Assembly: GCA_945868555.1 (NCBI GenBank)
Contig: CAMBMC010000113.1
Span: 1 to 7,438 of the forward strand
Direction of reading: 5' to 3'
DNA length: 7,438 nt
Source of the DNA: Chitinophaga pinensis
GTDB taxonomy: Bacteria > Bacteroidota > Bacteroidia > Flavobacteriales_D > Crocinitomicaceae
In this document: piece by piece, positions 1 through 5,987 of the stretch
Layout: each line of letters starts with the position of its first letter
How positions within the stretch are numbered: the first letter of the stretch is position 1
Notes under the pieces: generated by a model
Databases searched by the model: none
What the model was told of the DNA's origin: nothing
What the model saw: only the letters and a program-made list of their open reading frames with translations
Made by a program: the position numbers and the translations under genes

Positions 1-475
1 GTGGTGTTTCTCCCAATTCAGTGATTTTCGCTTTGAAGTCCTCGTAAGGCCCATCAAATAAAAAGCGCAAGGTACGTCCACGTGAAGTGGTGTTATCAAT
101 CACCTCTGCGACCAATGAATCATCGTCACCGAAGTACAATTTATTTCCAATTCTGATTTTGCGAGCAGGATCAACAAGTACATCCCACAATAAACTTTCA
201 CGGTTCAATTCGCGCAACAAGAAAACTTCGATTTTCGCTCCAGTCTTCTCTTTGTTCCCATACATACGTGCTGGAAATACACGCGTGTTGTTGGTAATCA
301 TCACATCGCCATCATTGAAATAGTTAATGATGTCCTTGAACAGGTGATGTTCGATTGTTCCTTCTTTGCGATTGATCACCATTAACTTGGCTTCATCTCT
401 ATTGTCGCTAGGATACTCCGCAACCAATTCATCTGGAAGATCGAAGCTGAAATCAGAAAGTTTCATTTTACTCAT
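1..475 (-). CDS. queA: tRNA preQ1(34) S-adenosylmethionine ribosyltransferase-isomerase QueA (N-terminal part, cut by window edge)
   Basis: QueA transfers and isomerises the ribosyl part of S-adenosylmethionine onto preQ1 at tRNA position 34, making epoxyqueuosine in the queuosine pathway; it acts in the cytosol. The visible 158 residues read without interruption and match the family N-terminus: a DFSFDLPDELVAEYP opening (residues 8-22), the signature TNNTRVFPAR at 61-70, GAKIEVFLLREL at 79-90 and DPARKIRIG at 102-110. Family members are about 340-350 residues, so a little under half is present and the rest lies left of position 1. The start is the ATG at 475, giving MSKMKLSDF; the second ATG (M4) is also possible and nearer the E. 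coli start. No Shine-Dalgarno is visible. The gene lies 212 bases downstream of truB on the same strand and has its own promoter at 516-546, so it is probably at least partly independent of the ftsX-truB block. Confidence 0.95.
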   Translation of the reverse strand, partial: MSKMKLSDFSFDLPDELVAEYPSDNRDEAKLMVINRKEGTIEHHLFKDIINYFNDGDVMITNNTRVFPARMYGNKEKTGAKIEVFLLRELNRESLLWDVLVDPARKIRIGNKLYFGDDDSLVAEVIDNTTSRGRTLRFLFDGPYEDFKAKITELGETP

Positions 476-515
476 AACATTCTTATTTTGGTGGTCCGCT
501 TTTTTAAGAGGAGTG

Positions 516-546
516 CAAAGATACAACATTCAGACCCCCTTGTCAA
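516..546 (-). promoter_or_regulatory. Bacteroidota-type promoter of queA
   Basis: On the minus strand TTGACA (546-541) is followed after 17 bases by TATCTTTG (523-516), a full match to the Bacteroidota -7 consensus TAnnTTTG, with the TTG 20 bases before the TA as expected. The predicted RNA start is near 509, leaving a leader of about 35 bases before the ATG at 475. This is the best promoter match in the window. Confidence 0.75.
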
Positions 547-550
547 GGGG
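536..550. promoter_or_regulatory. inverted repeat overlapping the queA -33 box
   Basis: Perfect 6-base arms CCCCTT (536-541) and AAGGGG (545-550) are separated by three bases. The TTGACA box of the queA promoter lies across the loop and one arm. No T-run follows on either strand, so an intrinsic terminator is unlikely; an operator or a chance palindrome are the alternatives. The arms are seen directly; the role is inference. Confidence 0.4.
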
Positions 551-570
551 CTGAAGATTTTAAGACAATA

Positions 571-632
571 GACAAGGGACAAAGGGACAAAAGACACTTC
601 TTCGCTCGTTGAGCTACGAAGGACAAAGGACC
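571..632 (+). repeat. mosaic repeat: GACAA-rich spacer plus hairpin module (copy A)
   Basis: The stretch opens with degenerate tandem GACAAGGGACAAAGGGACAA-like sequence (571-590) and then a hairpin module at 593-632. The hairpin arms are CTTCGCTC (600-607) and GAGCTACGAAG (611-621), with a three-base bulge. The 40-base block 593-632 matches 5848-5887 downstream of lepA at 37 of 40 positions. It lies between the truB stop and the queA promoter and runs opposite to the surrounding genes. It has no coding potential that I believe. Confidence 0.75.
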
Positions 633-683
633 TTTTAGATGTCAAGATGTTAATACTGGTTCTTACTTCGAAGTGCAAAACAA

Positions 684-703
684 GTAATTAGTAATTAGAA
701 TTA
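684..703 (+). repeat. 7-base tandem repeat (GTAATTA) containing the truB stop codon
   Basis: Two exact GTAATTA units (684-690, 691-697) are followed by a shortened GAATTA. The unit resembles the TCGTAAY heptamer at 5960-5987 in rotated form (GTAATTC). The truB stop codon (690-688) and its last few codons fall inside it, so the last residues of TruB (SNSNY) are written by repeat DNA. Confidence 0.6.
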
Positions 704-1383
704 GTCGTTTGTATCACTTCGAGCAGAGCGTCGACTGTAAAGGCTTTCTCGACGTCAAAGTTTCCTGATTTTGTGCGGCGCAAGCGAATTAATGTTCCGC
801 CAGAATTCAACATTGCACCAAAATCGTAGGCGATAGATCGGATATATGTTCCTTTGGAACATGTGATTTCAAAGTCAATTTCTGGAAATCTTGACACATC
901 AATACTGAATTTTTCTACTTCAATCGCATTGGCTTTCAATTCTACCGCCTTGCCTGCGCGCGCCAAATCATAGGCCCGTTTGCCATCTATTTGTTTGGCT
1001 GAAAATATTGGAGGCACCTGCATGATGTTACCCGTAAGCTTGATTACCGCGGCATCCATCGCTTCCTTCGTGATGTGATCCACGGGGTATTCAGCGTCAT
1101 ATTCTGTTTCCAAATCGTAGGAGGGCGTTGTTTTACCCAGGAGGATGGTTCCGGTGTATGTTTTTTCACCGATCATGATGGAGTCGATAGTCTTGGTATG
1201 TTTCCCCGTACACAAGATCAGCAAGCCGCTGGCCAAGGGGTCTAGTGTTCCAGCATGACCAACTTTAATGTTTTTCACGCCCAAGGCTTGTTTCAGATTC
1301 CAACGAACTTTATTGACCACATCGAAGGAAGTCCATCCCAAGGGTTTATCGACCAAGATGGTCTCTCCAGCTAAAAAATCCAT
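688..1383 (-). CDS. truB: tRNA pseudouridine(55) synthase TruB
   Basis: TruB isomerises uridine 55 in the T-loop of tRNAs to pseudouridine. The 231-residue product shows KPLGWTSF (13-20), the catalytic motif GHAGTLDPLASGLL (42-55) with nucleophile Asp48, the Tyr76 region EKTYTG, the VPPIFSAKQIDGKRAYDLAR block (123-142) and GTYIRS with Arg181; these numbers equal those of the E. coli enzyme. It ends soon after the catalytic core, so the C-terminal PUA-like domain of the roughly 310-residue proteobacterial enzyme is absent, which I believe is usual in Bacteroidota. I chose the ATG at 1383, giving MDFLAGETILVDKP; the frame is open to 1434, but that would add 17 non-conserved residues inside uppP. 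The ATG overlaps the uppP stop by one base (TAATG), which suggests translational coupling. The last residues lie in a heptamer repeat. Confidence 0.96.
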   Translation of the reverse strand: MDFLAGETILVDKPLGWTSFDVVNKVRWNLKQALGVKNIKVGHAGTLDPLASGLLILCTGKHTKTIDSIMIGEKTYTGTILLGKTTPSYDLETEYDAEYPVDHITKEAMDAAVIKLTGNIMQVPPIFSAKQIDGKRAYDLARAGKAVELKANAIEVEKFSIDVSRFPEIDFEITCSKGTYIRSIAYDFGAMLNSGGTLIRLRRTKSGNFDVEKAFTVDALLEVIQTTNSNY

Positions 1384-2192
1384 TAACGCGTAAAGTAAAT
1401 CAGCAAGATTGTCCCTGCGATGATGCGGTACCATCCCCAGATGCGAAAGCCATGTCTATCGATCAAGCCGATGAACACACGAATCGCGAGCATCGCTACA
1501 AAAAAGGCGAGGATATTTCCTACAATAAAAAAAGTGATGTTGTCCGACGATTGGGTAATCATTTCATACCCTTTTTGTTCGGCCCCTTCGTATTTCCAGT
1601 CTTTCAGAAAAATGGAATATGCCGTAACTGCGAGCATAGTGGGTACCGCGAGGAAAAAAGAAAATTCGGCAGCCAGCTTTCGCGTTAGTCCTTGTTGCAT
1701 TCCGCCAATGATCGATGCTGCAGAACGGCTTGTCCCGGGCATCATGGCCAGACACTGCCAAAATCCTATGATCAATGCTTTACGGATGGTAATGTTTTCC
1801 TCGGTTTTAATTTTCGGACGTTTGAAAAGGCGGTCAACGAAGAGAAGGACGACACCACCAACAATCAAAACGATGGCAATGGGCACAGGATTTCCGAGAA
1901 CTGCCTCAATTTTATCATCAAAAAGCTTCCCTAAAACCAAGGCAGGAATGACGGCAATGGCCAGTTTAATGTAAAAGTTGATGGATTTGACGTTTAAGAA
2001 TTTACGCCAGTATAAAACAATAACAGAAAGAATTGCACCGAATTGAATCGACACTTGAAACATCTTCACGAAAGAGTCATCCTGAGTTTCAAAGATGGCA
2101 CTTGCGAAGATCATGTGTGCTGTAGAGGAGATGGGAAGAAACTCTGTGAGTCCCTCAACAAATGCCAGGAGTAGCGCCTGAATGATATCCAT
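1383..2192 (-). CDS. uppP: undecaprenyl-diphosphate phosphatase UppP (BacA family)
   Basis: UppP is an integral inner-membrane enzyme that removes a phosphate from undecaprenyl diphosphate to regenerate the lipid carrier used for peptidoglycan and other surface glycans; overexpression in other bacteria gives bacitracin resistance. The 269-residue length fits the family (E. coli 273). The N-terminal motif EGLTEFLPISSTAH (13-26) carries the conserved acidic pair Glu13/Glu17, the Ser pair and His26; the second motif PGTSRSAASI (152-161) carries the essential Arg156. Several hydrophobic segments are clear, around 50-62, 75-90, 104-120, 177-195, 220-241 and 253-267. The start at 2192 gives MDIIQALLLAFVEG, the usual beginning. 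It lies 12 bases after the DUF3098 gene and its stop overlaps the truB start by one base. Codon use and reading frame look normal throughout. Confidence 0.97.
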   Translation of the reverse strand: MDIIQALLLAFVEGLTEFLPISSTAHMIFASAIFETQDDSFVKMFQVSIQFGAILSVIVLYWRKFLNVKSINFYIKLAIAVIPALVLGKLFDDKIEAVLGNPVPIAIVLIVGGVVLLFVDRLFKRPKIKTEENITIRKALIIGFWQCLAMMPGTSRSAASIIGGMQQGLTRKLAAEFSFFLAVPTMLAVTAYSIFLKDWKYEGAEQKGYEMITQSSDNITFFIVGNILAFFVAMLAIRVFIGLIDRHGFRIWGWYRIIAGTILLIYFTR

Positions 2193-2204
2193 TGAAAAAA
2201 AGGG

Positions 2205-2492
2205 TTATTTCGATGCTTTGTCTACCGATGATGATTGGTCGGTTTCCGTATTTTTTGAAGCGGGTTTTTTCATGATTGAATAAAGAATAATCACAAAACC
2301 AGCGACGATAAGAATTGGCGCAACGGTAATGCGTACTTCACTGAACAGTTCGGACTCATCGAAGGAATTAGGGTCTTTTGCAGCCCCGCCAATCATCAGT
2401 AAATAGCCAATAATATTTACTGCAAGACCAATGTACAAGAATTTGTAATTCTCTTTACGAAAGCCAAAGGCGTGTGTGTTCTTCTTTTCCAT
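2205..2492 (-). CDS. DUF3098 family small membrane protein
   Basis: This 95-residue protein has two predicted membrane helices, at about 19-36 and 56-74, joined by a short polar loop with DPNSFDESELFSEVRIT (40-56), and a hydrophilic Ser/Lys/Asp-rich tail (75-95). The N-terminal FGFRKENYKFLYIGLAVNIIG pattern, GG at 35-36, DPNSF and the R(I/V)T-APIL stretch match what I know of DUF3098, a Bacteroidota family of unknown function normally placed between ftsX and uppP, as here. No catalytic motif is visible. Its constant position between a divisome component and a lipid-carrier enzyme suggests an envelope role, but that is inference from context only. The start is the only sensible ATG, 9 bases after the ftsX stop; no Shine-Dalgarno is present. 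Confidence 0.88.
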   Translation of the reverse strand: MEKKNTHAFGFRKENYKFLYIGLAVNIIGYLLMIGGAAKDPNSFDESELFSEVRITVAPILIVAGFVIILYSIMKKPASKNTETDQSSSVDKASK

Positions 2493-2501
2493 GCGTCAAA
2501 T

Positions 2502-3392
2502 TTAATACAAATCGTCTAATTTCATTCTCAAATATTTGTTCAGCGCAAACCACGTTGACACGACTGAAATCACGATTCCTATAGCAAGCAGAGATGAACA
2601 GAGAAGGATGAAACTTTTTACAGAATAAGTAATTTCAATGGTATCTAATGAATTGTTCAAGGCAAAGAACAAGGTCATGAGCAATGCCAAACCAATCACT
2701 GCCGAAATAATTCCATTAAACACAGATTGAACAATGAATGGTCGGCGGATATAAGAAGACGTCGCACCAACCAATTGCATCGTTTTAATGGTAAAGCGTT
2801 TTGAATACAGTGCCAATCGAATGGTATTGTTGATCATGGCCACCGCAATAATGATGAGCAGGGCCGCCACGGTTAAGAAAAGAAACACAAACTGTCGAAA
2901 TCCGAGGTTTACATCCTCCACACTTGCCTTGTCGTAATTGACCTCATCAATTTCATCAGGATACGCTTTCAGCAAGGCGGACTTAATTTTTTCCATTCCC
3001 TCCTTGGTCGCATATTCTGCTTTAGGCTTAAATCCGATGGTAGGTGGAAGCGGATTCTCTCCTTCGAAGATGGCTAGAATTTCCTCAGCGTTTTCATCTT
3101 GACCACTAAACTCCTCGATGGCACGTTCAGGAGAAATATAAAACACATCACTAAACTCCTTCCATGATTTAAGTTCCTGTTCGATTTGTTTGATGTCCGC
3201 GTTGTTCATTTCAGGGGTAAAAAACAAGTCCCCTTGCAAACTTTCCTTCGCTTGACGTTGTACATTTTCCAATCCAAAGACACCTCCTAGGACAAGTCCA
3301 ATCATAAATAATACAAGAGAAATCCCGATGACTGTAGAAACGGAGCGATAGCGCAGCCCTTTGTTTCCATTCTTTTCTGATTGTGTGCTCAT
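2502..3392 (-). CDS. ftsX: cell division protein FtsX (permease-like component of FtsEX)
   Basis: FtsX pairs with the ATPase FtsE in an ABC-type complex at the septum that activates peptidoglycan hydrolases rather than transporting a substrate. The 296-residue product has the expected layout: a short basic cytosolic N-terminus, membrane helix 1 (about 18-38), an extracytoplasmic domain (about 40-165) with the family-like segment NPLPPTIGFKPKAEY, and three C-terminal helices (about 167-188, 220-245 and 259-282). The conserved cytosolic stretch NNTIRLALYSKR...TMQLVGAT (188-211) precedes helix 3, and the protein ends in the Bacteroidota-like NKYLRMKLDDLY. I start at the ATG at 3392 (MSTQSEKNG); an in-frame TTG two codons upstream is less likely. 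ftsE is not in the window, and I recall the two genes being unlinked in many Bacteroidota. It is the first gene of the block, with a candidate promoter at 3441-3474. Confidence 0.95.
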   Translation of the reverse strand: MSTQSEKNGNKGLRYRSVSTVIGISLVLFMIGLVLGGVFGLENVQRQAKESLQGDLFFTPEMNNADIKQIEQELKSWKEFSDVFYISPERAIEEFSGQDENAEEILAIFEGENPLPPTIGFKPKAEYATKEGMEKIKSALLKAYPDEIDEVNYDKASVEDVNLGFRQFVFLFLTVAALLIIIAVAMINNTIRLALYSKRFTIKTMQLVGATSSYIRRPFIVQSVFNGIISAVIGLALLMTLFFALNNSLDTIEITYSVKSFILLCSSLLAIGIVISVVSTWFALNKYLRMKLDDLY

Positions 3393-3440
3393 GGACAACG
3401 AATTTATGGATTTCTTGATAAACCTGTATCACATCTAAAT

Positions 3441-3474
3441 CAAAATTAAGAACAGAAGATTGTTTGATACTCAA
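3441..3474 (-). promoter_or_regulatory. candidate promoter of the ftsX-DUF3098-uppP-truB block
   Basis: On the minus strand TAATTTTG (3448-3441) matches TAnnTTTG. A TTG at 3474-3472 lies 23 bases upstream, at the long end of accepted spacing. The predicted leader before the ftsX ATG is about 40 bases. The -7 box is good and the upstream box only fair. Confidence 0.45.
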
Positions 3475-3651
3475 TTGACCTATAAATCCCCAAAAAAAGT
3501 TAAATCCCGAACCGAAGGTGTAATTAAAACGTCTTAAGTACGTTAAACAATCAAATCTCAGATCAAGCAAGCCAACTTTGGCATATGATTTGAAATCACC
3601 GATTAGAAAGTTTAGTTAGTTTTCATAAGTAGTAGTAGGTTAGGTAAAGAC

Positions 3652-3678
3652 GAGAGGGGCACACAAGCTCCTCTTTTC
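3652..3678 (+). terminator. orphan Rho-independent terminator-like hairpin
   Basis: Arms GAGAGGGGC (3652-3660) and GCTCCTCTT (3667-3675) form nine pairs, two of them G-T, around the loop ACACAA, followed by TTCTATTT. The T-tract lies only on the plus-strand side. No plus-strand gene lies upstream in the window, so it would end a small RNA or a leader transcript that starts within the ftsX-lepA gap. Stem and tail are seen; the transcript is inferred. Confidence 0.5.
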
Positions 3679-3776
3679 TATTTAAGACAATTCGATTTTA
3701 TACTCATGTGCTTAGGTATTCCAAGTGTAGTAAACCATTAATTGGTTGATATACGAATAATGAATGCCTTTTTAAA

Positions 3777-3841
3777 CCCCAGGTAGAAACCCTATATATT
3801 TCCCCGAGTTGAATCCATTTATTGCCCTAGGTTGAAACCCC
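3777..3841 (+). repeat. three degenerate GGTTGAAACC-type repeats upstream of lepA
   Basis: Three related 15-18 base units lie about 24 bases apart: CCCCAGGTAGAAACCC (3777-3792), CCCCGAGTTGAATCC (3802-3816) and GCCCTAGGTTGAAACCCC (3824-3841). The third runs on into GGGC and can fold as GCCC/GGGC with two more G-C pairs around TTGAAA. They look like decayed copies of a palindromic intergenic repeat (REP-like). No transposase gene is nearby. Confidence 0.55.
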
Positions 3842-3881
3842 GGGCTGTAATGCATTTTCCATAAAATTGGGATTTTTAATG

Positions 3882-3889
3882 TATTTTTG
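3882..3889 (+). promoter_or_regulatory. candidate -7 box of the lepA promoter
   Basis: TATTTTTG fits TAnnTTTG and lies 37 bases before the lepA ATG, placing the RNA start near 3895 and the leader at about 30 bases. No clear TTG lies at the expected distance upstream; only a T-rich stretch (3855-3858) is present. Its position argues against the earlier in-frame starts at 3867 and 3879, which would be at or upstream of the RNA start. Confidence 0.5.
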
Positions 3890-3926
3890 CGCACTCAATG
3901 GCCCTGAAACCGAACGGCAAATAATT

Positions 3927-5723
3927 ATGAAAAACATCCGCAACTTTTGCATCATCGCACATATTGATCACGGGAAAAGCACCTTGGCAGACCGCCTTTT
4001 GCAGACTACTGGTACCATTTCGGACCGTGAAATGCAAGCGCAAGCGCTCGATGACATGGATTTGGAGCGCGAACGAGGAATCACCATTAAGAGTCACGCC
4101 ATTCAGATGAACTATACCTTTGAAGGGCAAGAATATGTGCTTAATTTGATCGACACTCCGGGACACGTGGACTTCTCTTATGAGGTATCTCGTTCGATTG
4201 CCGCATGTGAAGGAGCCTTATTGATTGTTGATGCCTCACAAGGAATTGAAGCACAAACCATTTCCAATCTGTATTTGGCCTTGGAGCACGATTTAGAAAT
4301 CATTCCAATCTTAAATAAAATGGACCTTCCAGGCGCAATGCCCGAAGAGGTTTCCGATCAAATTATAGAGCTTATCGGCTGTGAGCTCGAAGACATCATT
4401 CAGGCATCTGGAAAAACTGGACTTGGAGTAGATCGCATCCTTGAGGCGGTAATCCACCGCATCCCTGCACCAAAGGGTGATGAAAGCGCTCCCTTGCAAG
4501 CCATGATTTTTGACTCTGTTTTCAACTCGTTCCGAGGTATTATCGCGTATTACCGTGTAAAGAATGGTGTCATCAAGAAGGGAGATCGCATCAAGTTCTT
4601 CAACACGGGAAAAGAATACAATGCCGATGAAATTGGGGTTCTGAAAATGGAGCTCAGTCCGAAGAAAGAAGTGCGTGCTGGAGATGTTGGCTACATCATT
4701 TCGGGCATTAAGCAAGCCAACGAAGTAAAGGTTGGAGATACGATTACCCTTGCGAACAATCCGTGTGAGACGGCCATCAAAGGTTTTGAAGATGTGAAAC
4801 CCATGGTCTTTGCTGGAATTTATCCTGTTGAAACGGATGAATACGAAGAGTTGCGCTACAGCATGGAAAAACTTCAGTTGAATGACTCATCATTAGTGTT
4901 TGAGCCAGAATCATCCGCTGCACTTGGCTTTGGGTTCCGTTGTGGATTCTTGGGCATGTTGCACATGGAGATTATCCAAGAGCGCCTTGAACGCGAGTTC
5001 AACATGACCGTAATCACGACAGTTCCCAACGTGTCGTACTTCTGTTACATGCGCAGAGATCCTGAGCTTGGATTGATCGTAAACAACCCGTCTGAGTTGC
5101 CCGATCCGGCAGGAATTGACCACATTGAAGAACCATATATCAAAGCACAGATCATCACGAAGTCGGAGTATATCGGTCAAATAATGACCTTGTGCATTCA
5201 GAAACGTGGTGAACTAAAAAATCAGGTGTACTTAACGCAAGACCGAGTGGAATTGACTTTTGAAATGCCTTTGGCAGAGATTGTATTCGACTTTTACGAC
5301 CGCCTGAAATCTGTATCACGCGGGTATGCCTCATTTGACTACCACCCGATTGGATATAAATCCTCAGACTTGATCCGCTTGGACATGTTGTTGAATGGCG
5401 AGCAGTTGGATGCACTTTCGGCCTTGGTTCACCGCAGTAATGCATACGATCTTGGAAAGAAGATTTGTGTGAAGTTGAAGGAGTTGATCCCACGTCAACA
5501 GTTTGAGATTCCAATTCAAGCGGCGATTGGTGCGAAAGTCATTGCCCGTGAAACGATTAAAGCCTTGCGCAAGGATGTAACCGCGAAGTGTTACGGTGGA
5601 GATATCTCCCGGAAGCGCAAGCTCCTTGAAAAGCAGAAGGAAGGTAAAAAGCGTATGCGTCAGGTAGGTCGCGTTGAAATTCCACAAGAGGCCTTTATGG
5701 CGGTGTTGAAGCTGAACGATTAA
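3927..5723 (+). CDS. lepA: elongation factor 4 (LepA), ribosome-associated translational GTPase
   Basis: LepA/EF4 binds the ribosome, was described as back-translocating it, and has been linked to 30S assembly and to growth under stress. The 598-residue product is close to E. coli LepA (599) end to end. GTPase motifs: G1 AHIDHGKS (11-18), G2 RGITI (50-54), G3 DTPGH (76-80, with the catalytic His80), G4 NKMD (130-133) and G5 SGK (161-163, where SAK is commoner). Domain II follows at about 190-285, the EF-G-like region with EPESSAALGFGFRCGFLG at 326-343, and the LepA-specific basic C-terminus with CYGGDISRKRK (555-565) and QKEGKKRMRQVG. I chose the ATG at 3927 (MKNIRNFCIIAHIDHGKST), the family start; the frame is open further upstream, but that part overlaps the promoter box. 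No Shine-Dalgarno is present. The 3' untranslated region would be about 280 bases of repeats up to the terminator at 6005-6038. Confidence 0.98.
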   Translation: MKNIRNFCIIAHIDHGKSTLADRLLQTTGTISDREMQAQALDDMDLERERGITIKSHAIQMNYTFEGQEYVLNLIDTPGHVDFSYEVSRSIAACEGALLIVDASQGIEAQTISNLYLALEHDLEIIPILNKMDLPGAMPEEVSDQIIELIGCELEDIIQASGKTGLGVDRILEAVIHRIPAPKGDESAPLQAMIFDSVFNSFRGIIAYYRVKNGVIKKGDRIKFFNTGKEYNADEIGVLKMELSPKKEVRAGDVGYIISGIKQANEVKVGDTITLANNPCETAIKGFEDVKPMVFAGIYPVETDEYEELRYSMEKLQLNDSSLVFEPESSAALGFGFRCGFLGMLHMEIIQERLEREFNMTVITTVPNVSYFCYMRRDPELGLIVNNPSELPDPAGIDHIEEPYIKAQIITKSEYIGQIMTLCIQKRGELKNQVYLTQDRVELTFEMPLAEIVFDFYDRLKSVSRGYASFDYHPIGYKSSDLIRLDMLLNGEQLDALSALVHRSNAYDLGKKICVKLKELIPRQQFEIPIQAAIGAKVIARETIKALRKDVTAKCYGGDISRKRKLLEKQKEGKKRMRQVGRVEIPQEAFMAVLKLND

Positions 5724-5740
5724 ATAGGGACAAAAGACTC

Positions 5741-5756
5741 GTCAGCCGCGGCTGAC
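5741..5756. repeat. perfect 16-base palindrome downstream of lepA
   Basis: GTCAGCCGCGGCTGAC is a perfect inverted repeat, 17 bases after the lepA stop. It can form a 6-pair stem with a CGCG loop in RNA. No T-run follows, so it is not a standard terminator. It sits between AAAAGAC and TATAAGAC, the same flanks that border other short GC-rich cores in this intergenic region. Confidence 0.6.
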
Positions 5757-5836
5757 TATAAGACAAAAGACCCGCTGCGCTGTAAGACTTGATCTTTCTT
5801 CGAAGGGTTTTAGTATCAAACTCATAATTCGTAATT
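5756..5836 (+). repeat. 81-base intergenic direct repeat, copy 1
   Basis: This block aligns without gaps to 5894-5974 (offset 138) with about eight mismatches, roughly 90 percent identity. In order it holds TATAAGACAAAAGACC, a GCTGCGC core, TAAGACTTGATCTTTCTTCG with a small CTTCGAAG palindrome, GGGTTTTAGT, and a tail of TAATTCGTAATT. It has stops in every frame or nonsense translations and is not coding. Confidence 0.8.
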
Positions 5837-5847
5837 GAAAGACAAGG

Positions 5848-5887
5848 GACACTTCTTCGCTCTTTGAGCTTCGAAGGACAAGGGACC
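5848..5887 (+). repeat. hairpin module of the mosaic repeat (copy B)
   Basis: This 40-base block matches 593-632 beside truB at 37 of 40 positions. Arms CTTCGCTC (5855-5862) and GAGCTTCGAAG (5866-5876) form a bulged hairpin, flanked on both sides by ACAAGGGAC. Finding it near two unrelated genes 5 kb apart shows that it is a dispersed element and not part of lepA. Confidence 0.75.
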
Positions 5888-5893
5888 GCTGCG

Positions 5894-5974
5894 CTATAAG
5901 ACAAAAGACCCGCTACCCTATAAGACTTGATCTTTCTTCGACGGGTTTTAGTTTCAAATTCGTAATTCGTAACT
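5894..5974 (+). repeat. 81-base intergenic direct repeat, copy 2
   Basis: This is the second copy of the block at 5756-5836. The core differs (GCTACCC in place of GCTGCGC) and the CTTCGAAG palindrome is broken to CTTCGACG. Its tail extends into more heptamer units than copy 1. Confidence 0.8.
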
Positions 5975-5987
5975 CGTAACTCGTAAC
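5960..5987 (+). repeat. 7-base tandem repeat (TCGTAAY x4)
   Basis: Four consecutive units TCGTAAT, TCGTAAC, TCGTAAC, TCGTAAC run to 5987. Read on the minus strand the 7-base period gives a repeating YELRVTN-like peptide, a nonsense string I have seen in over-predicted Bacteroidota proteins. Copy 1 of the 81-base repeat carries two related units (5822-5835), and a variant lies at the truB 3' end. Confidence 0.75.

Larger units (their letters stand above)
3393..3926. other. divergent intergenic region between ftsX and lepA
   Basis: This 534-base stretch holds no credible gene. It contains the ftsX promoter (3441-3474), a short inverted repeat AACGT/ACGTT (3528-3532, 3540-3544) of unknown meaning, an orphan terminator-like hairpin on the plus strand (3652-3678), three degenerate GGTTGAAACC-type repeats (3777-3841) and the lepA promoter box (3882-3889). 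It is long for a simple divergent promoter region, which leaves room for a small RNA or leader. Confidence 0.7.

Noticed and set aside
472..678. Minus-strand open frame of 68 codons between truB and queA
   Set aside because: It covers repeat DNA and the queA promoter and overlaps the queA start; the translation is low-information.
1384..1434. Earlier in-frame ATG for truB at 1434
   Set aside because: It adds 17 residues that read the uppP end in another frame; the ATG at 1383 fits both the family and the TAATG overlap.
1420..1974. Plus-strand open frame of 184 codons
   Set aside because: It is antisense to uppP, which has clear family motifs; the translation has no recognisable pattern.
3584..3592. 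Plus-strand promoter TATGATTTG for the orphan hairpin RNA
   Set aside because: Three bases instead of two separate TA and TTTG, and no TTG lies about 20 bases upstream; too weak to list.
3867..3926. Upstream in-frame extension of lepA (TTG at 3867 or ATG at 3879)
   Set aside because: The extension covers the TATTTTTG promoter box and is not conserved; MKNIRNF at 3927 matches the family start.
5741..5756. lepA terminator at the 16-base palindrome
   Set aside because: No T-run follows; the palindrome at 6005-6038 is a far better terminator.
5756..5987. CRISPR array
   Set aside because: The repeats are diverged, unevenly spaced and nested, with no uniform spacers and no cas gene nearby.
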